64,000 nucleotides of DNA from Strongylocentrotus purpuratus. Taxonomy: Eukaryota > Echinodermata > Echinoidea > Camarodonta > Strongylocentrotidae. Below, piece by piece: positions 12,268-25,440 of this stretch; positions within the stretch are counted from its first letter, which is position 1, and each line of letters opens with the position of its first letter. The stretch covers positions 38,501 through 102,500 of the forward strand of contig NW_022145539.1 of the NCBI RefSeq assembly GCF_000002235.5, written 5' to 3'. The translations under genes were made by a program, and so were the position numbers. The notes under the pieces are model-generated. The model was not told where the DNA came from. It worked only from the letters and a program-made list of their open reading frames with translations, and searched no databases.

Positions 12268-12430
12268 ATAAATTTTATTGCTGTTATTTTCTACTGCAAA
12301 GGCATAATAATTATCATAATATAATGTATAGTGTATTCCGGTAAGTAATTATTATGGCATAACCATATTCTATTACTGTTATTTCCTACTGCTGCTGAGA
12401 CATTTCCTGTGGGTAATTGTGGCATAAACA
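12268..12430. repeat. Two-copy degenerate direct repeat
   Basis: TTTTATTGCTGTTATTTTCT at 12273 recurs as TTCTATTACTGTTATTTCCT at about 12367, both followed by ACTGC; GGCATAA motifs accompany each copy. Spacing is about 94 bp. Confidence 0.55.
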
Positions 12431-14354
12431 CACATGAAGGGTCTAGTCATTCTAAATACGTGTTCAGCTCAGTTGTTATGTATTTATAATGTCCTGAACT
12501 TAGGGGAGGGATAAGATTGGGGGGGGGGGGACTTCCAAACTTAACCTCTCTCCAATGAGTGTCTACTGACTTACGAATGCACCGCTCACCTATGCGATTT
12601 GTAGCTTCAATGACAGGACTGTTTTTCGTTGTGAATATTTCGTAGAAATTGCATAGGAAATAGCGCTGATACAGAAAACTGTCATCGGGTGGGATGATCA
12701 TAACATGTAATTTAAGCTTCCTTCTACCAACCTTAAAATTGAGTAGGTAAGCTTTAATCCACTCCTGTGGACTTACCAAAGCCAAATGATTCTTCATAAA
12801 GGAAATATCGCACATAGACGAGTTGCTCCTGAGATTCAGACCACTGCACTTAACTGCTTAAAGATAGTTTTGAGAAGATGGGGGTTGATAGCCATTTATG
12901 CTAATTATATTTTCATGGCTGAATATAAAGTGAAGTCATGATGTGTATTGCTATCATAAAGACACGACTGATGACTTTCTTAATCGCTTCATTTCCCGCT
13001 CATCATAATTGCCAACACAATCCCCCAAAAAACATCGAACCACTTTCACTGAAGAAACAAAACGAGGAAGAGGTATTCCCCGTGGCGGTTTGAGTTCATA
13101 AGGCTTGTAGCTGTCAGCCGAGTCTCCCCGAGGCATAACCATTACAACCCCGCTGCCAATCTCCCGCGCAAATCCTCCATCAGCCGTATATACACTCCGA
13201 GCACGCTATATCCCTCCCGCGTTTTCTGAAGACGGGTACTTCTCCCCCCGAATACAGATGGAAATGGGCTTGTAATACCAGAAGGTTTATGCCCGAGTTA
13301 AAACCCCTTCACCGTCTTGTCCTGAAGACGGAAGGGAGGAGCGAGAGAGATGGAGACCTTCTACTCTAACAGGCACTGCCTTCCAATCTCCTTCTCGAAA
13401 TATGATACGCAGTCTCCATCATACACGCTCTCTAACGGATCATCAGATGTCAAATTAAACATAGAGCAGGTAGCCATTTTCCGTTATCCCTAAAAGCTCG
13501 ATGAGAGGGCCGTACTTGTGTGCCTTAAAATACAATTTACCCTCCAGACATACTTATTTTTGCCGACTACCATAACAGCAAAAAGGCTTAGACAACCCAA
13601 GATGCTCTCCCAGTTTTGAAGGAACACAGACATGGTCATCATATTGAACACCAACCTGTATAATCTCATCATCTCTGGTTGTCATGGTAACGTGTGTATT
13701 AGTCAGCCAGTTTTGTTTCGAGATTCTGGAGAGCTGTGTCAACTTGTTACAGGGATATGGGTCTTCATTTTTAAAATCTGTTCGCCGTTTCAATGGGCTC
13801 TTTGAGAAAAACTTCAGCGCTTGAATCGTTGAATGAAAGAAAGAATATGGTTTTAAGAAACGTTAGTATCTGCATTTTTGGCTCGAGGGCTTTCATAAAT
13901 GGAAGTATAGACGGTCACTTCTTCTTATATAAATAAAAGACCAAATTAAGTTTGTAGATCCGCTATATTACAGTTAAGGATGGACGTGGGGGCCGATATT
14001 ATGTTCATTCGTGTTTTATCAGTAATATTTTGATGAGATGAATAATTTTTCAAACAATTAAAAAGAAAAGCAAAGCAGCCAGAGAAAAACACTTGTGTAT
14101 ACCACGATGTCATCGATTTTTTTGGTTGCTTACTAACAAGCCTTTTATGCTTTCTTAGCTGTCAGGTAAAATAACCACCACTATCAAATACATCTGAACT
14201 CGCACGACAGAATTTGTGATTTTGAAATTTATTCTGTGATTAAAAAAACTTTGTAGAAATTAAACTGCGAAAAGAAATAGTTTTGGCTAACAACGTATTG
14301 AACCATCTCGTTCTGAAACTGGATTGCCTCATATCGGATTGTGGACTGCGTGGC

Positions 14355-14371
14355 GGGGGGGGGGGGGGGGG
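14355..14371. repeat. Poly-G run (17 G)
   Basis: Uninterrupted G17 within the last LMO4 intron. Confidence 0.95.
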
Positions 14372-16522
14372 TATGTAGTTCCCAATTTATATGGGTGGGT
14401 TTCGATTTTAGAATGATTACAGTAATACAGATGTCCCAAATATGTCTGACATGTCAGTATTATTATGTCGGATAGCGCTCGGTTTCCCCCCGCTCTCGAA
14501 ACATTGCCTTGTTTCTCCGCTCTCTATATCGCCGCGCACTTAATATTACGTTCGCCCAATTCAAAATGGAAATATAAGGTTTGATTGAAAGGTTTTATGC
14601 TTTGAGAGTAACAACGCACTCGCTGCGTACCCTCTTCCCCTCTCCTCATGTAGATGGCTTGAGTGGTGAGAAGCCCCCAAGTAATTGTTAGGCTGTCCGA
14701 CAAGGAAATGATGAAGAGAGAGATGTATAATGCCTTACCTTCCCTCCTTGCCGATAATTGCCTATCAAGCATCGACTGGAGGGAGATGAAGAAGAAAAAA
14801 AAATCGAGTTTGATTATTGCCTCTCTGAACATCTCAGTCTCAAGACAAAAAAGAAGGGAGAAAGGGAGTAGGATAGCACATGAAAGACGGTAAGGCCTGC
14901 AATCTTTGGAGTTAAGATACCTTTTCCCCCACGGCATGAATATCGTTTGCCCAAACAAAATTTGTCGTCCAATATATATTCAATACTGAATTGCACACTT
15001 GTGCAGCTACGGACAAGACAAGAATCCCCTCTCGGATAATTGCATTTGCATGGCAAGATCAGGACGCGTGTGGCGCTTCAGCTAGAATTGTCAAAAATAC
15101 TTTCTCTTTTTCTTGTAGTACACATGTATTCGTGCTTGAATTCAGTAATGGGGTGTTCTAAATAATTGGGACAACAAAGATGAGAGATGCAATAGCTGTA
15201 ATGATGCTATTTCTATGAATAAATTCAAAATACACAGGATACATGTATCATAAATGCTGTAATTCCAGGATTATTCATAATTTTAGCAATAATTTTATAG
15301 TTGGTTTAAGAATTTTGAGTTCCTGAAGTGAGATTGTCCTGTGGAAGAACGCTTTACGAAATTAATTCAGGAATTTAGAATATTCGTTTGACTTCGTCAT
15401 CATTGTGACCGATGTTGTGTACCGACATGAAGAAGGAAGGGGCGAGATTACGTAAGGGCGAGTTTTATATAGGTGCATTGTTTGGGTCCGAGGGTCACGG
15501 TTGATCATAGACTACAGCGCTTCATTTTTTGTTGGAAAAGAAAAATTCCTTTGAATGTATTTTGTTGAACGAAGTTAATTTATTCTTTTAGTCTTATAAA
15601 TTATACTTAGAACTTAGAAGTAAATCTAAACTGGAATATTGTGAAGTGACGCACAAAAGCTTGTAAAATTACTAAAAATGAAGAAAATAATTAACTGAAA
15701 CAGGCTTGTCTCCAAATTGCTGTCACACCGTCGTTGTTAGGAGATGGCAGTCTCTTCGATTCGCTCGCATATATTTGTACGATTTTTGTTCACGCTTTTA
15801 AGTAAAGAGAGAAGTGATGAGGTTGATAATGAAAAGGTAAAAAAGTAAGAGAACTACTGAGAGTTAATTGAGATGATGAACGGGAAGATCAAAGGGGAAA
15901 TGGATTTGGGAGATGGTCCGAGAAAAGGGATAAAACTAGGATCGAAGAATAGACATAGAATCTGAGTTTTTGCTTGCAGCTATAGCATGTGAGATGAACC
16001 TATGGCGTTAAACACGAGTCAAACCAATTAGAGCGATGGTAGACTTGACCTGAAATGACCTCTGCGATAGCCATGTCCAAACAAGCTGTGATATGTAGGG
16101 CGCGACGGCACTACGAGTGCAATTACTGAATGATGGTTCGGCGCACTAGTAGCCTTATCCAAGCACCCAGATTGGATTACCTCACCGTCATCTCCTTCAA
16201 TTTTTGCCCCAGATCTCGAAAACTTGACCCGAATTCTATTTCTAAAATCGTTCCTTACAGCTGTGATCATCACGCTTAAGATCCGCCCACGATATCTGGT
16301 TTCAAATTAAGCCACGGCTGAAATCCTTGTAGAACTACATGGCTTTTTAATACGGGAAAGTCTGAAAGAAAACCAAGGTTGAAGAGACAACCGCTGATTT
16401 TTGAGATGGCGAGGATCATTAGACGGTATGTGTGAGATAGGTATGAAGATGCATTGCGAGGTGGAGACGAAGACAGACATGTATGCATTAGACAAGACAG
16501 CTCACAATCGAAAGACAGGTCA

Positions 16523-16542
16523 CCCCCCCCCCCCCCCCCCCC
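16523..16542. repeat. Poly-C run (20 C)
   Basis: Uninterrupted C20 within the last LMO4 intron. Confidence 0.95.
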
Positions 16543-19129
16543 TGCAAAAAATGTAGTGAGATGGGTTCTAAATCATTCGTGCTTCCTTATACAAGACGAT
16601 ATATGTAGCCGGGCAGCTTGTTTCATAAGCAGGATTGGTTCTCCAATAATTGATAGTTATCCTTCACCTGATGAACTTCGCATTTGTGTTCACGAGAACA
16701 ATATTAGATGATAAATTCACGTTTTGAAACAGGGGCCCTTAACGACAAAGAAAGTTTTGTAAATGCTTTACATTACCGTTACATCACGTTTTGCTTGCAT
16801 GTATATGTATGCAACTAATGAAAGTAATAGCATTCACTGTTTTGCCTTCTAGAATTATGAAGACAAAACGTGTTTCAGGATATTTGGTTGGTGTAGGCTC
16901 TTGCTGCAAGAAATCCAACCCAAAATAATCGCGAACTTTCGCTTCTTTTTAATTCGACCTAGAGGCATCACAATCTCTGTAGTCAAGTCATGTTATATCG
17001 ATAACGCATGGGGGATAACATTCCTATTTATTACAGTGATTTCCACTATTTCATCAATTAAATTGAATTGTAGATGAGCAGAGTCTCTCATTTCGGTCCC
17101 ATAGTATTCAAACCCGTGTTTGCAATTTTGCGTTCCATTTATCAATCATGTATGAATGAGAAACGAAATAGAGAGCGACAAGGAAAGAGAGGATAACTAC
17201 GTTCTAGAAAAGTCTTGCCCTTTCGTATCATCGGAAACAGCAACGGGGAAATAACAAATTTCGCTTGCTTTAATTGGATAAGGGAAACAGGCGCTGTCAA
17301 ATTTCAGGAGGAAAACAGTTCAATTCGATTGCTAAATCTTTTAGGGCTAAATTCGTCCTTTTTTCTTTCTTCTTCTCTCATTTTTCGCCCGATACACCAG
17401 CCTCCCAAGTCACTCATTAGGCCGGGAGCTATGGATATACATTCTAAATGCCGCATCTTTCTTTTCCTTACCCGACCCGAAAGAAATGCGTTTCGCAGCC
17501 CGATTCATCCATAATGTTCAATTCTGACTTGTGTTGTATTTATTTCCCCCCGACACCTTCAAATTAGCTCGAATGTGGAGGGATACCGAGTGGTGCCGAA
17601 AGCGCCCATTAATCTACGACAGCACCAGATCCTGACAAATTAAAAGAGAGACGAGGGGGTGGGGGGGGGGGGTTGATGAGGGCAAGATGAGAACAAACAG
17701 GAAGCTGATCAGTTCAAAAAGGGAAAAGGAAGAAATACAGAAAAAGGAAATGTGACATTTGTGATTGATCAGTACGCAATAATTTAAGTTCGATAATTGG
17801 AAACATTGGAATGATAATGAGGCGGGAGAGAGAAGCGGCGTTGAAGAATCAGTCTCGTTTTGATATCGTACCGTATTCAGTATGACCTCAGCAGTGATGC
17901 TAACAAAGCTCCACTACAGTACTACAGCCCCCCCCCCCCCCTCCCCTCCTTCTCCTCTTTAAGCTTTGACTTCAGTCATTACGTTGATCACTTTTCTTCG
18001 AGACTTGTAACATGCGACATGTTCGAATGTCAACATTTGAGTTTGGTGATTACGCCATAGTAAATCACCTCCGTGGACGCCCTCTAACGGGGACAAGTAA
18101 GAGAAAACTGAAAGAACTGAACAGAAGGGGGTTTACCCCTTGCGGTAACAAAAAAAGGGGGAGGGGCGGGTGGTGTCACAATGAAATGAGTGGTGCCTAC
18201 ACTTCAGATTCCGTACTTGCTGAAAATAGCGTGAGGAAATGCGTTTTTACTTTTTTGCAAGATGACTGTGCACTTTTTTAGGGTGACGAAACTTACAAGT
18301 ATTTCAATTACAGCTCAATGAAGCAGTTTGGAATCGCAAGAATAGCATTGAAGAAGTCCCTTTCGCTGCTGCAAAAAGACCAAGAAAACTCTATACGTCA
18401 GTGTAGTATAAAATCGGTTTTGCACATCCAATCCCTCAGCCTTTGAATTCAACACCTCAATTGTGAAAAAAGCGTATTTTCATGCATATATACGGACGGG
18501 AGAGGTCAAACTCAAAACGAGAGTTAGAAATATTATTTTCGTCACTCCTGCCCCCACCTTGGCTCTCACCGCAACTTCCTCACCACCACCGCAGATCGGG
18601 GCCTAATATTGGTCTAGATTAGGATCCAGGTCAATCGGGCGAAGTTTCTTTTTAGTCGACTTTCGTTTTTAGTCCGTCAACTTCACCGCATCCGCAGAGA
18701 TATCTTGTCCCCCCCCCCCAAAAAAAAAATGAAAAAATGAAAAAATGAAGAAAAAAATGAGAAAAATAAATGAGAAAAATGATAATAATAAACAACTTAA
18801 AAAGCCCACCCCGTAAACGCATTTAAAAAGTTGTAATTAGGAAACGTGTTAAATCACCATAGATGCATGCTGGATGGCTTTCACATGTCTTAATTACATT
18901 TAATTATTCACTGTTCGATACATTGATTAGCTTGCCTCTGAGATAATTGAAATTAATTGATTTTCACTTTAAGTCTTATTGTTCAGTTGAGTATGAAAGG
19001 TAACTTTTAATAAGCAATTATTGTTTCCGTTTTAATGAGCGGTGTTGTTGTGGTTTCATTAGCTGAGAAGCTTTGTCAAGGGTCTTCTGTCTAATGACTT
19101 TTCTTCGGGAAACCATTCTGGAGGGATTG

Positions 19130-19335
19130 TCTCTGCCTCCATCTCCTCTCCTTCTCACCTCTCCTCCTCACCTTTCTCATCCTCCTCCTTCTTCCCCTCC
19201 TTCTCCTCATCCTCTTCTTTATCTCACTCCTTCTCTCCATCCTCCTTTACATCCCCATATTCTGCCTTTCCTCCTCCTTCTCCGTCTCCTCCTCCTTCTC
19301 CTCCTCCTCCTTCTCCTCATTCACCTACTGCTCCT
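19130..19335. repeat. CCT/CTT-rich polypyrimidine tract
   Basis: About 200 bp almost purely C and T with TCC/CTCCTT units. It gives a 130-codon Ser/Pro/Leu frame that I do not accept as a gene. Confidence 0.88.
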
Positions 19336-19894
19336 CCTATTCCTCCCGTCTTACACTTTTCTCTGGCTTTTCTCCGTCTATTTCCTCTTCCAATACTATA
19401 AGGCTGTATTTATTCACTCGATATCGTGGCGGTTCCAATTGTGGCAATTAGTGGCTGCTAAGTGATTAGGTTCGCCACCGATAGAATATCCCCTTCCTTT
19501 GCGTTTCCTCCCTAAGGACTCAACCCCGACCGTGACCTTGCTTCATTGTATCCTTAGGAAGCCCCCCCCCCTCCCAACCCTCATCCCTTCCATTTTCCAC
19601 ATAAGCTATGAAATGTACAGAGGACCACGAATGCCGAGGTACTCCCTCTAGGCTCTAACCATTTTACGCAGAGCTATAACTTAAAGATATTACTTGGGTT
19701 ACTTAAGGAGGTTTTTATGATCTGATGATGAAGAAACGGAAGTTGACGGGAAAGAAGATGGGAGGAATCAGAAGTATTGAGGAGGAATAGGATGCAGATT
19801 AAAGAAATGTGGGGGTGATTAAAGTGTAATATGTACGAAGCACACTCAGCCCGTCAAACCGTTGGTTAAAAAATGGGCATACGAGCCCCGTGCA

Positions 19895-19944
19895 CCTCTC
19901 CCTCTCTCCCAATCTCTCTTTCTCTCTCCCAATCTCTCTCTCTT

Positions 19945-20012
<68 letters not shown>

Positions 20013-20060
20013 CCTCCTCCTCCTCCTCCTCCTCCTCCTCCTCCTTTCTTTCTCTCTTCC
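19895..20060. repeat. (CT)n followed by (CCT)n compound microsatellite
   Basis: (CT)n with CTTT breaks to about 20008, then (CCT)11-like array to about 20044. All three + frames stay open through it, which is a property of the repeat and not coding evidence. Confidence 0.92.
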
Positions 20061-23000
20061 GAAATAACTGTTTAAGTGGAGAGATATGAAGAAGGATGAG
20101 TTTGAGATTAAGAGGGGAGAAATATTATCTTAATGACACACGCAATGTTTCACGCAATGCTAAATTGGTTACTTTTCAATCAGTTCCGCCCCTGCTCCTT
20201 TTGTCATTTTGGAAAGAAAAAGGGAAAAAACTTATCAGGTTTCTTTTCATTGTAAAGTAGAGGGTAAAGACGTCGTAAAATATTGAAATTGGGTTCTTGC
20301 TTGAAGCAAGCAGGGAGGTGAGATACACGTTTATATGAGGTGTATTAATAGTCATAGCCTGTGTTGTGAGCCAGAGAGCTGGAAGCAATGGGCCACGCGT
20401 GAGACGGAGAAAAGACCGGTCGACTCTCGGCGCAGGATTAGACCAGCACCACCCCGCTGAACAAACAGAGTTGTCAGAAAGGCCAAGGGTATATACCCCA
20501 AAACCTCAGTGTCGTTGATCATTTAATAACAAGAAGCTCCACCGGAGAAGGGAAAATAAGAGAAGAGGGAAGCGAGTGGTTTGTTTAATAAGGGCATCGT
20601 TTGCTGTGGGGAATTTGAGTAATGATAATGTAATTATCTGCTTATCAATTATGCGTCGTGATGGGTTCGAATCGATTGGCCTATTTTGACAGACTTGGTC
20701 CGCAAGGCCGCCAAAGTAGCAAGAAGTAATTCACGCATCACCGCAGCTGATGCAAGATGGGGCAGATTTAGAGAGAAAGCCAAAAAACGACTCAATTTCC
20801 TCCGACATTGCTCTTGCCTGAATCGAGGCTAGTCAAGTGCTGTGACACAGTTTTCGAGCTATTATGCCTTGCATCTCGAGTGAGGAAGACGTTATTGAAC
20901 GGTCTCAGTTACCTCTTTTCGTCTTATAGCATCTCATTCGATAACTTCCAGGGCCTTCAAATGAAGTTTTCGTCTAGGAGCTGTTTTCATTTCAGTTTGC
21001 GAGAGCCTTCCAAGTCGCTCTGCTTTTTATTCACCCTCATGGCTTCCACAGCGCGAAAGAAGGAAAGCGCGCGCGCGCGTCACGCCTGCGAGCCAAGAGA
21101 CTTTATATCGAAAAGCGGTCGTAATTAGTTTTAGGGGCGCGTGCAAGGGCTTGCCGATATTCAATCCATTGTCCGCGCTTCAACCAAGTGTTCATAATTG
21201 CTTTTCGATTGCTATTATTAGTATTAATTACACGATAACGACGGGAAGAAATGGGTACCGTTTGCATTAGTGGATACTAGAGCGGTTACAATTCAAATGG
21301 ATGCACAATGATTCAGAAACCTGAAAGGGAGAATATGAAAGAACCCTCGCGAACCGTGAAAGAAAACCCCAAGTTTCCTGCGCATTGCTTGATTGATTTT
21401 GCTTATTAATTCCCCGTCCCTTAAATGCCGCATTTATAGGAGCACACAAAAGGGTGTCGTCGTCGCCTCGCGTTAACTAAAGACACAATTCGGATGTTAA
21501 GCGAGAGATTTTCCCCTCCCTCTTTGGCATGAAAAGACACGTCGTCTTATCGCCCATAACGAAGTCGATATAAGAATGATTTTGGCGCGCATTAATATTT
21601 TCGCCCCCGTGCCCATGTTTGCTATACCAATATTTGCAGGCGTATCTATGTACGTGTGCGCGTTCATGATCTAGCCTGGGCTCAAACACTAGAGTGAATG
21701 AGCTTTAATTTCCGTGCAAACATGAGATTGCCTCTAGATTAGTTCTTAACTCGCATGAATATCACTACCCTTAAACGAAGCCATTTCAAATCTATCATTC
21801 CATGTTGCCCGTATGGCCATTAAGTGACGTCGAGAACCGTTTACTTCGCGACCAGATGATGAAAAATGTTCAATCTATTTAATTACTGAATCGTTTTTGC
21901 CTCGATGCAAGAGAACTATTAAAGTATTAACCTTATCTAGCGTTGGGCAGCCATCGTAACGACGTAATTGAGAGATTAAATAAAACACCGTCCTTTTTCG
22001 TCAGGAGATTAATGCACCGAAATACATTCTATTTTTTAACTCATTTGCATAAGCGGAATTCCTATGGGTTCCATTACAATATCCCCATTATAACCAAGGT
22101 TGTATAGTCAACATTTACTAAAGTGAATTTAGCAAATTTAATTTTGGTTCGGCTAGCAGCGCGAAATGACCTTAAAGGTTCCCAATCAACGGAGTAAATA
22201 GCGAATAAATTGGACCCATTGTCATCTTTGTTTGTGGCTATTGTGTCATGTTTATCGAAGGAAATTTAGGGTAATTTCTCTTTTCAAGTGCTTGATGGAG
22301 GGACAATTTTCGTTTAATTCGAGGAGAATTGCCCGCTTTATTGAGTGCACCTACAAAATGAGCATTTTGATTGAAAGGGAATTAATGTTCGTATTGGGAC
22401 TTGGTTTTTTTCTTTTCTCTTTCTGTCACTGACTGTCTTTACTGAACCATCATGTAATATCACTGTGTCTTGAATGCTTGTGATATCTCAGAGAGGTACA
22501 TCATCATTAAAAACGTTGTAGAATATGTTTTTTTTCATCGAATCCTCTTTAACCTTCCTTGTTATCGTTTTTCATCATTATCCTCTCTGAAGTAAGCTCC
22601 CTTTTCATAATTTTTCTAAATCGTTTTTTTTTGTGTTGGTTAATATTCCTTGCCATGAATACTTTCAATGTCAGTCTGGCTAATCCTGTCACTCAATGAC
22701 GTACCATTTATAAAGCTGTAATTCCACTATTTTCATTCTTCACTTCATATGAGCATCGTTACTTTTCTTATTATTGTTCCCCAATGGCTGCCTGCTCTAT
22801 TCATTAATCCTCCTCTACCTTGCAATATTTACCCATAATCTACCTTTTATTATAGGCATTTCGTTGGTCAAATTAAGGCTGTCACACGGCACAGAAAACG
22901 TCCCTTTCCAAAAATGAGTAATAACATTGTATAGGACCTCGCTAGTGGGTTTAACAATAAATACTAATAAAGATTGTCAACTGCATTGACAGAATGCCTA

Positions 23001-23257
23001 TTTAATGAGAAAGATTCAATAAGCATTCAAAACGCCACTACATATATCATATTTCAGGTTATTGCGGTTGTCAACTGCAATTACATGACAACGGGTGACT
23101 GGGCACGGATAATTATAGCTGTCAATTTAGGGCACAAGCATGCTCCATGTTTTTAATTAATTTTCGAATGAAATGAATTTTGCAATTACAGCAGACGTTT
23201 GATAATAAAAATGTAATTCTTTCTTATTATGTTTTTTTGTTATCTCTTTTGCTGCAG

Positions 23258-23266
23258 GTTTGCTAA
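23258..23266 (+). CDS. LMO4: LMO4-type LIM-only protein, terminal coding exon (Val-Cys-stop)
   Basis: After a strong acceptor (T/C-rich run, TTTTGCTGCAG ending at 23257) the sequence reads GTT TGC TAA. Joined in phase 0 to the LIM2 exon, this gives a C-terminus ...GNRVC-stop. Vertebrate LMO4 ends ...DQKVC-stop, and to my knowledge its last coding exon is likewise very short. The match of sequence, phase and acceptor strength makes this assignment convincing even though only two residues are encoded here. The rest of the exon is 3' UTR. RNA reads across 11815/23258 would settle it. Confidence 0.82.
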   Translation, partial: VC

Positions 23267-23378
23267 TTAAGACTTCATGAACGAGCCTCATCTCTCTCTC
23301 TCTCTATCTTTGAAGGATCCTGACGCGATGACGATCTTCAGATTGGCAACGCTGACAGGCATCAAGCTATAAATGGAC

Positions 23379-23386
23379 TGTACATA
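23379..23386 (+). promoter_or_regulatory. Pumilio recognition element in the LMO4 3' UTR
   Basis: TGTACATA matches the Pumilio/PUF consensus UGUANAUA and lies about 110 bases after the stop codon. PUF binding usually lowers mRNA stability or translation. The site is short, so chance occurrence is possible. Confidence 0.45.
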
Positions 23387-24220
23387 TTCACGCCAAAGGA
23401 CTTATGTATTCGAAGAACGGAATGGAGATGAAAGTCGTGACTTTAACATGTGACCTTCGACACGCATGTCGTTGCTATGGACGCTATGAGATGGCGCACG
23501 AAGTATACCCCACCGACGAAAATCAGAATTCGTCCAGGAACGGCAGAAAGGAAAAATCAAAATATTCCTTTAAAAAAAAAATCGTCGGGAAATTAAATCG
23601 TTTATGGTCGAAGGATCGTCGTGACGACCACGTGACTATGTGAACTAAATGAAATCACAATCGCTAGCATCAATGGACAATTGTTTTTATATTTAGTGGT
23701 ATCGATGTTTTCGCACTATTTTGCACTTATTATATGAACATATCATGACAGTTTTTATCAAGGAGTTTCTAAACCAGGGTTTGAATCTTTAAAAACAAAA
23801 AAGGCAACGCTGGGATAACTTTTGAGAAAGAATATGACAAAATGTAGCATTGAAATGAAGAAGAAAAAACGAGTCTTGTAGCCGTCCTGTCATATTGCTA
23901 ATGCTTTGTCAATTTCGTCAAAACGACTGAGTGACAACGATGCTAAATATGAACATTGCTTGATGTCGAAATGGTTGTTTTTCTAAATCATTTTTAATTT
24001 CTTCTGCACTGAAATCGCTATGAGCTTTTATACTAGCTGAACTGAAGCCATCGTGACTGGATTGATTGCTAAGTGGACACGGTCTTTATATTTCGTCGTT
24101 TTTATCGTGTGTGTGTTGCTGCAGCTTGGTATTACAACCCCGTGTTTGTGATGGATTCTCGTCGCTCAACGGTTTTTATGCGAAAACCGCAGCGTATAAT
24201 GAAAGGAAGGAGGAGGAGAA

Positions 24221-24226
24221 AATAAA
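24221..24226 (+). terminator. Candidate poly(A) signal AATAAA
   Basis: Canonical AATAAA about 955 bases after the LMO4 stop codon, in an otherwise purine-rich context; the following 20-50 bases are CT/TG-containing. Other AATAAA copies occur downstream, for example at 25746. Confidence 0.4.
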
Positions 24227-24838
24227 ATGGAACGAGTTCCTCTGACAACCATCTCATATCTATAACCGGCCATGTAATAATAACGTGCTTTGGAAAACAT
24301 GATCATTCTTCATTGACAGGAGCATTATTGGACGTGTCTCACTCTTCATAACTATCAGCTCTCTTCATTAACTCATGACAGGATACAATGTGCGAGAGGA
24401 GGACGCACCCCGGATGGACGAGCGAAATTAATTAATTGTGCTTTCACTGATCATACATTCTACCGGCAGACAACCTATATGCCTAATATCAGATGGAACC
24501 GGATCATTTTATTCGAAACACTTCGGGCAATGTACAATCGTATCTAATTAGCCTGTCTAACCTTCAAATACTTGGAAAGTAATTACGTCTGAGTGAGAGA
24601 AATAGGAATGACGGGAGAGAGATTGGGGGGGGGGGGGGAGTGGAGAGCTGGAGTGACGTGGTTCAATTCAAAATGGCGACCCCCATCACGATCTGTCCAC
24701 TTTAATGAAATTGCGCGCGTGAAGTTGATTGCGAAGTTCGTCTGCTCTAAGCGACGGGCATGTATGCAATCCAAAAATGGACTTGAGTTAATTGATGAGA
24801 TTGTGTGTAGTCAGCTGCTGGGTCCCCAATCTTCCTCC

Positions 24839-24840
<2 letters not shown>

Positions 24841-24885
<45 letters not shown>
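24841..24885. repeat. (CT)n microsatellite
   Basis: Pure (CT)n of about 22 units. Confidence 0.95.
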
Positions 24886-24890
<5 letters not shown>

Positions 24891-25350
24891 TTTTTTTCTT
24901 TCTGTATTCCTCTTTCTCTCTCTTTCTCATACATTGTATCTGTGTGTCCTTATCTCCTCTCTCTATTCATAGTTCTGACCAGTGCTGCATTCCACTTTTC
25001 CTCTATTTATTTTGACTCAAGTCTTATATTTACAAACTTACGTTTGTCGTACATCCTTTTTGCATTCTCTCTCTCTCTCTCTTCCACTCTCCAAAACTTG
25101 ATTATACTTATTATCCTGAGAACAAAACTCTCCTCCAAAAAAAAAAGCCCCTCACCCATTTACGCCAAGTCTTGGTTTAATGCCTTACCCCCCTTCGCCG
25201 CGCAGCCTCGTTAAAAAGCTGATTGTTACTTAGCAGAAGCCGTCGGGAGATGTCAGAAATGTAGTCCTACAAAGTGAGATAATTTTTGCGCCTACCTTCG
25301 GGAGAGGCGCCTTTGTTTATACAGCCCGCGTAAATGGGCCGGAGAAATCT

Positions 25351-25401
<51 letters not shown>

Positions 25402-25440
25402 TCCCTCCCTCCCACACTCTCTCTCTCTCTCCGACACTCT
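25351..25440. repeat. (CT)n microsatellite with CCCT breaks
   Basis: Pyrimidine-only run; yields a false Arg/Glu frame on the minus strand. Confidence 0.93.

Larger units (their letters stand above)
11816..23257 (+). other. LMO4: Last intron of the LMO4-like gene (11.4 kb)
   Basis: Bounded by donor GTAAGC at 11816 and acceptor TTTTGCTGCAG ending at 23257; phase 0. It contains a MITE at 11842-11991, a two-copy repeat near 12.3-12.4 kb, poly-G/poly-C runs (14355-14371, 16523-16542, 17931-17941) and CT/CCT tracts at 19.1-19.3 and 19.9-20.06 kb. An A-rich run containing GAAAAATGA motifs sits at 18720-18790. The stretches 13.1-13.8, 16.0-16.7, 17.2-17.6 and 20.8-22.4 kb are non-repetitive and of balanced base composition, as expected of candidate regulatory DNA, but no defined element could be named. 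No further coding exon was recognised. Confidence 0.8.
23267..24245 (+). other. LMO4: 3' UTR of the LMO4-like gene (proximal form)
   Basis: Begins right after the TAA stop. It contains a short (CT)n run at about 23290-23306, a Pumilio-type site and, near its end, AATAAA at 24221-24226, which could direct cleavage about 15-25 bases later. The exact 3' end cannot be read from sequence alone, and a longer form is possible. An open frame at 23404-23643 has no recognisable product and lies in the expected UTR. Confidence 0.5.
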
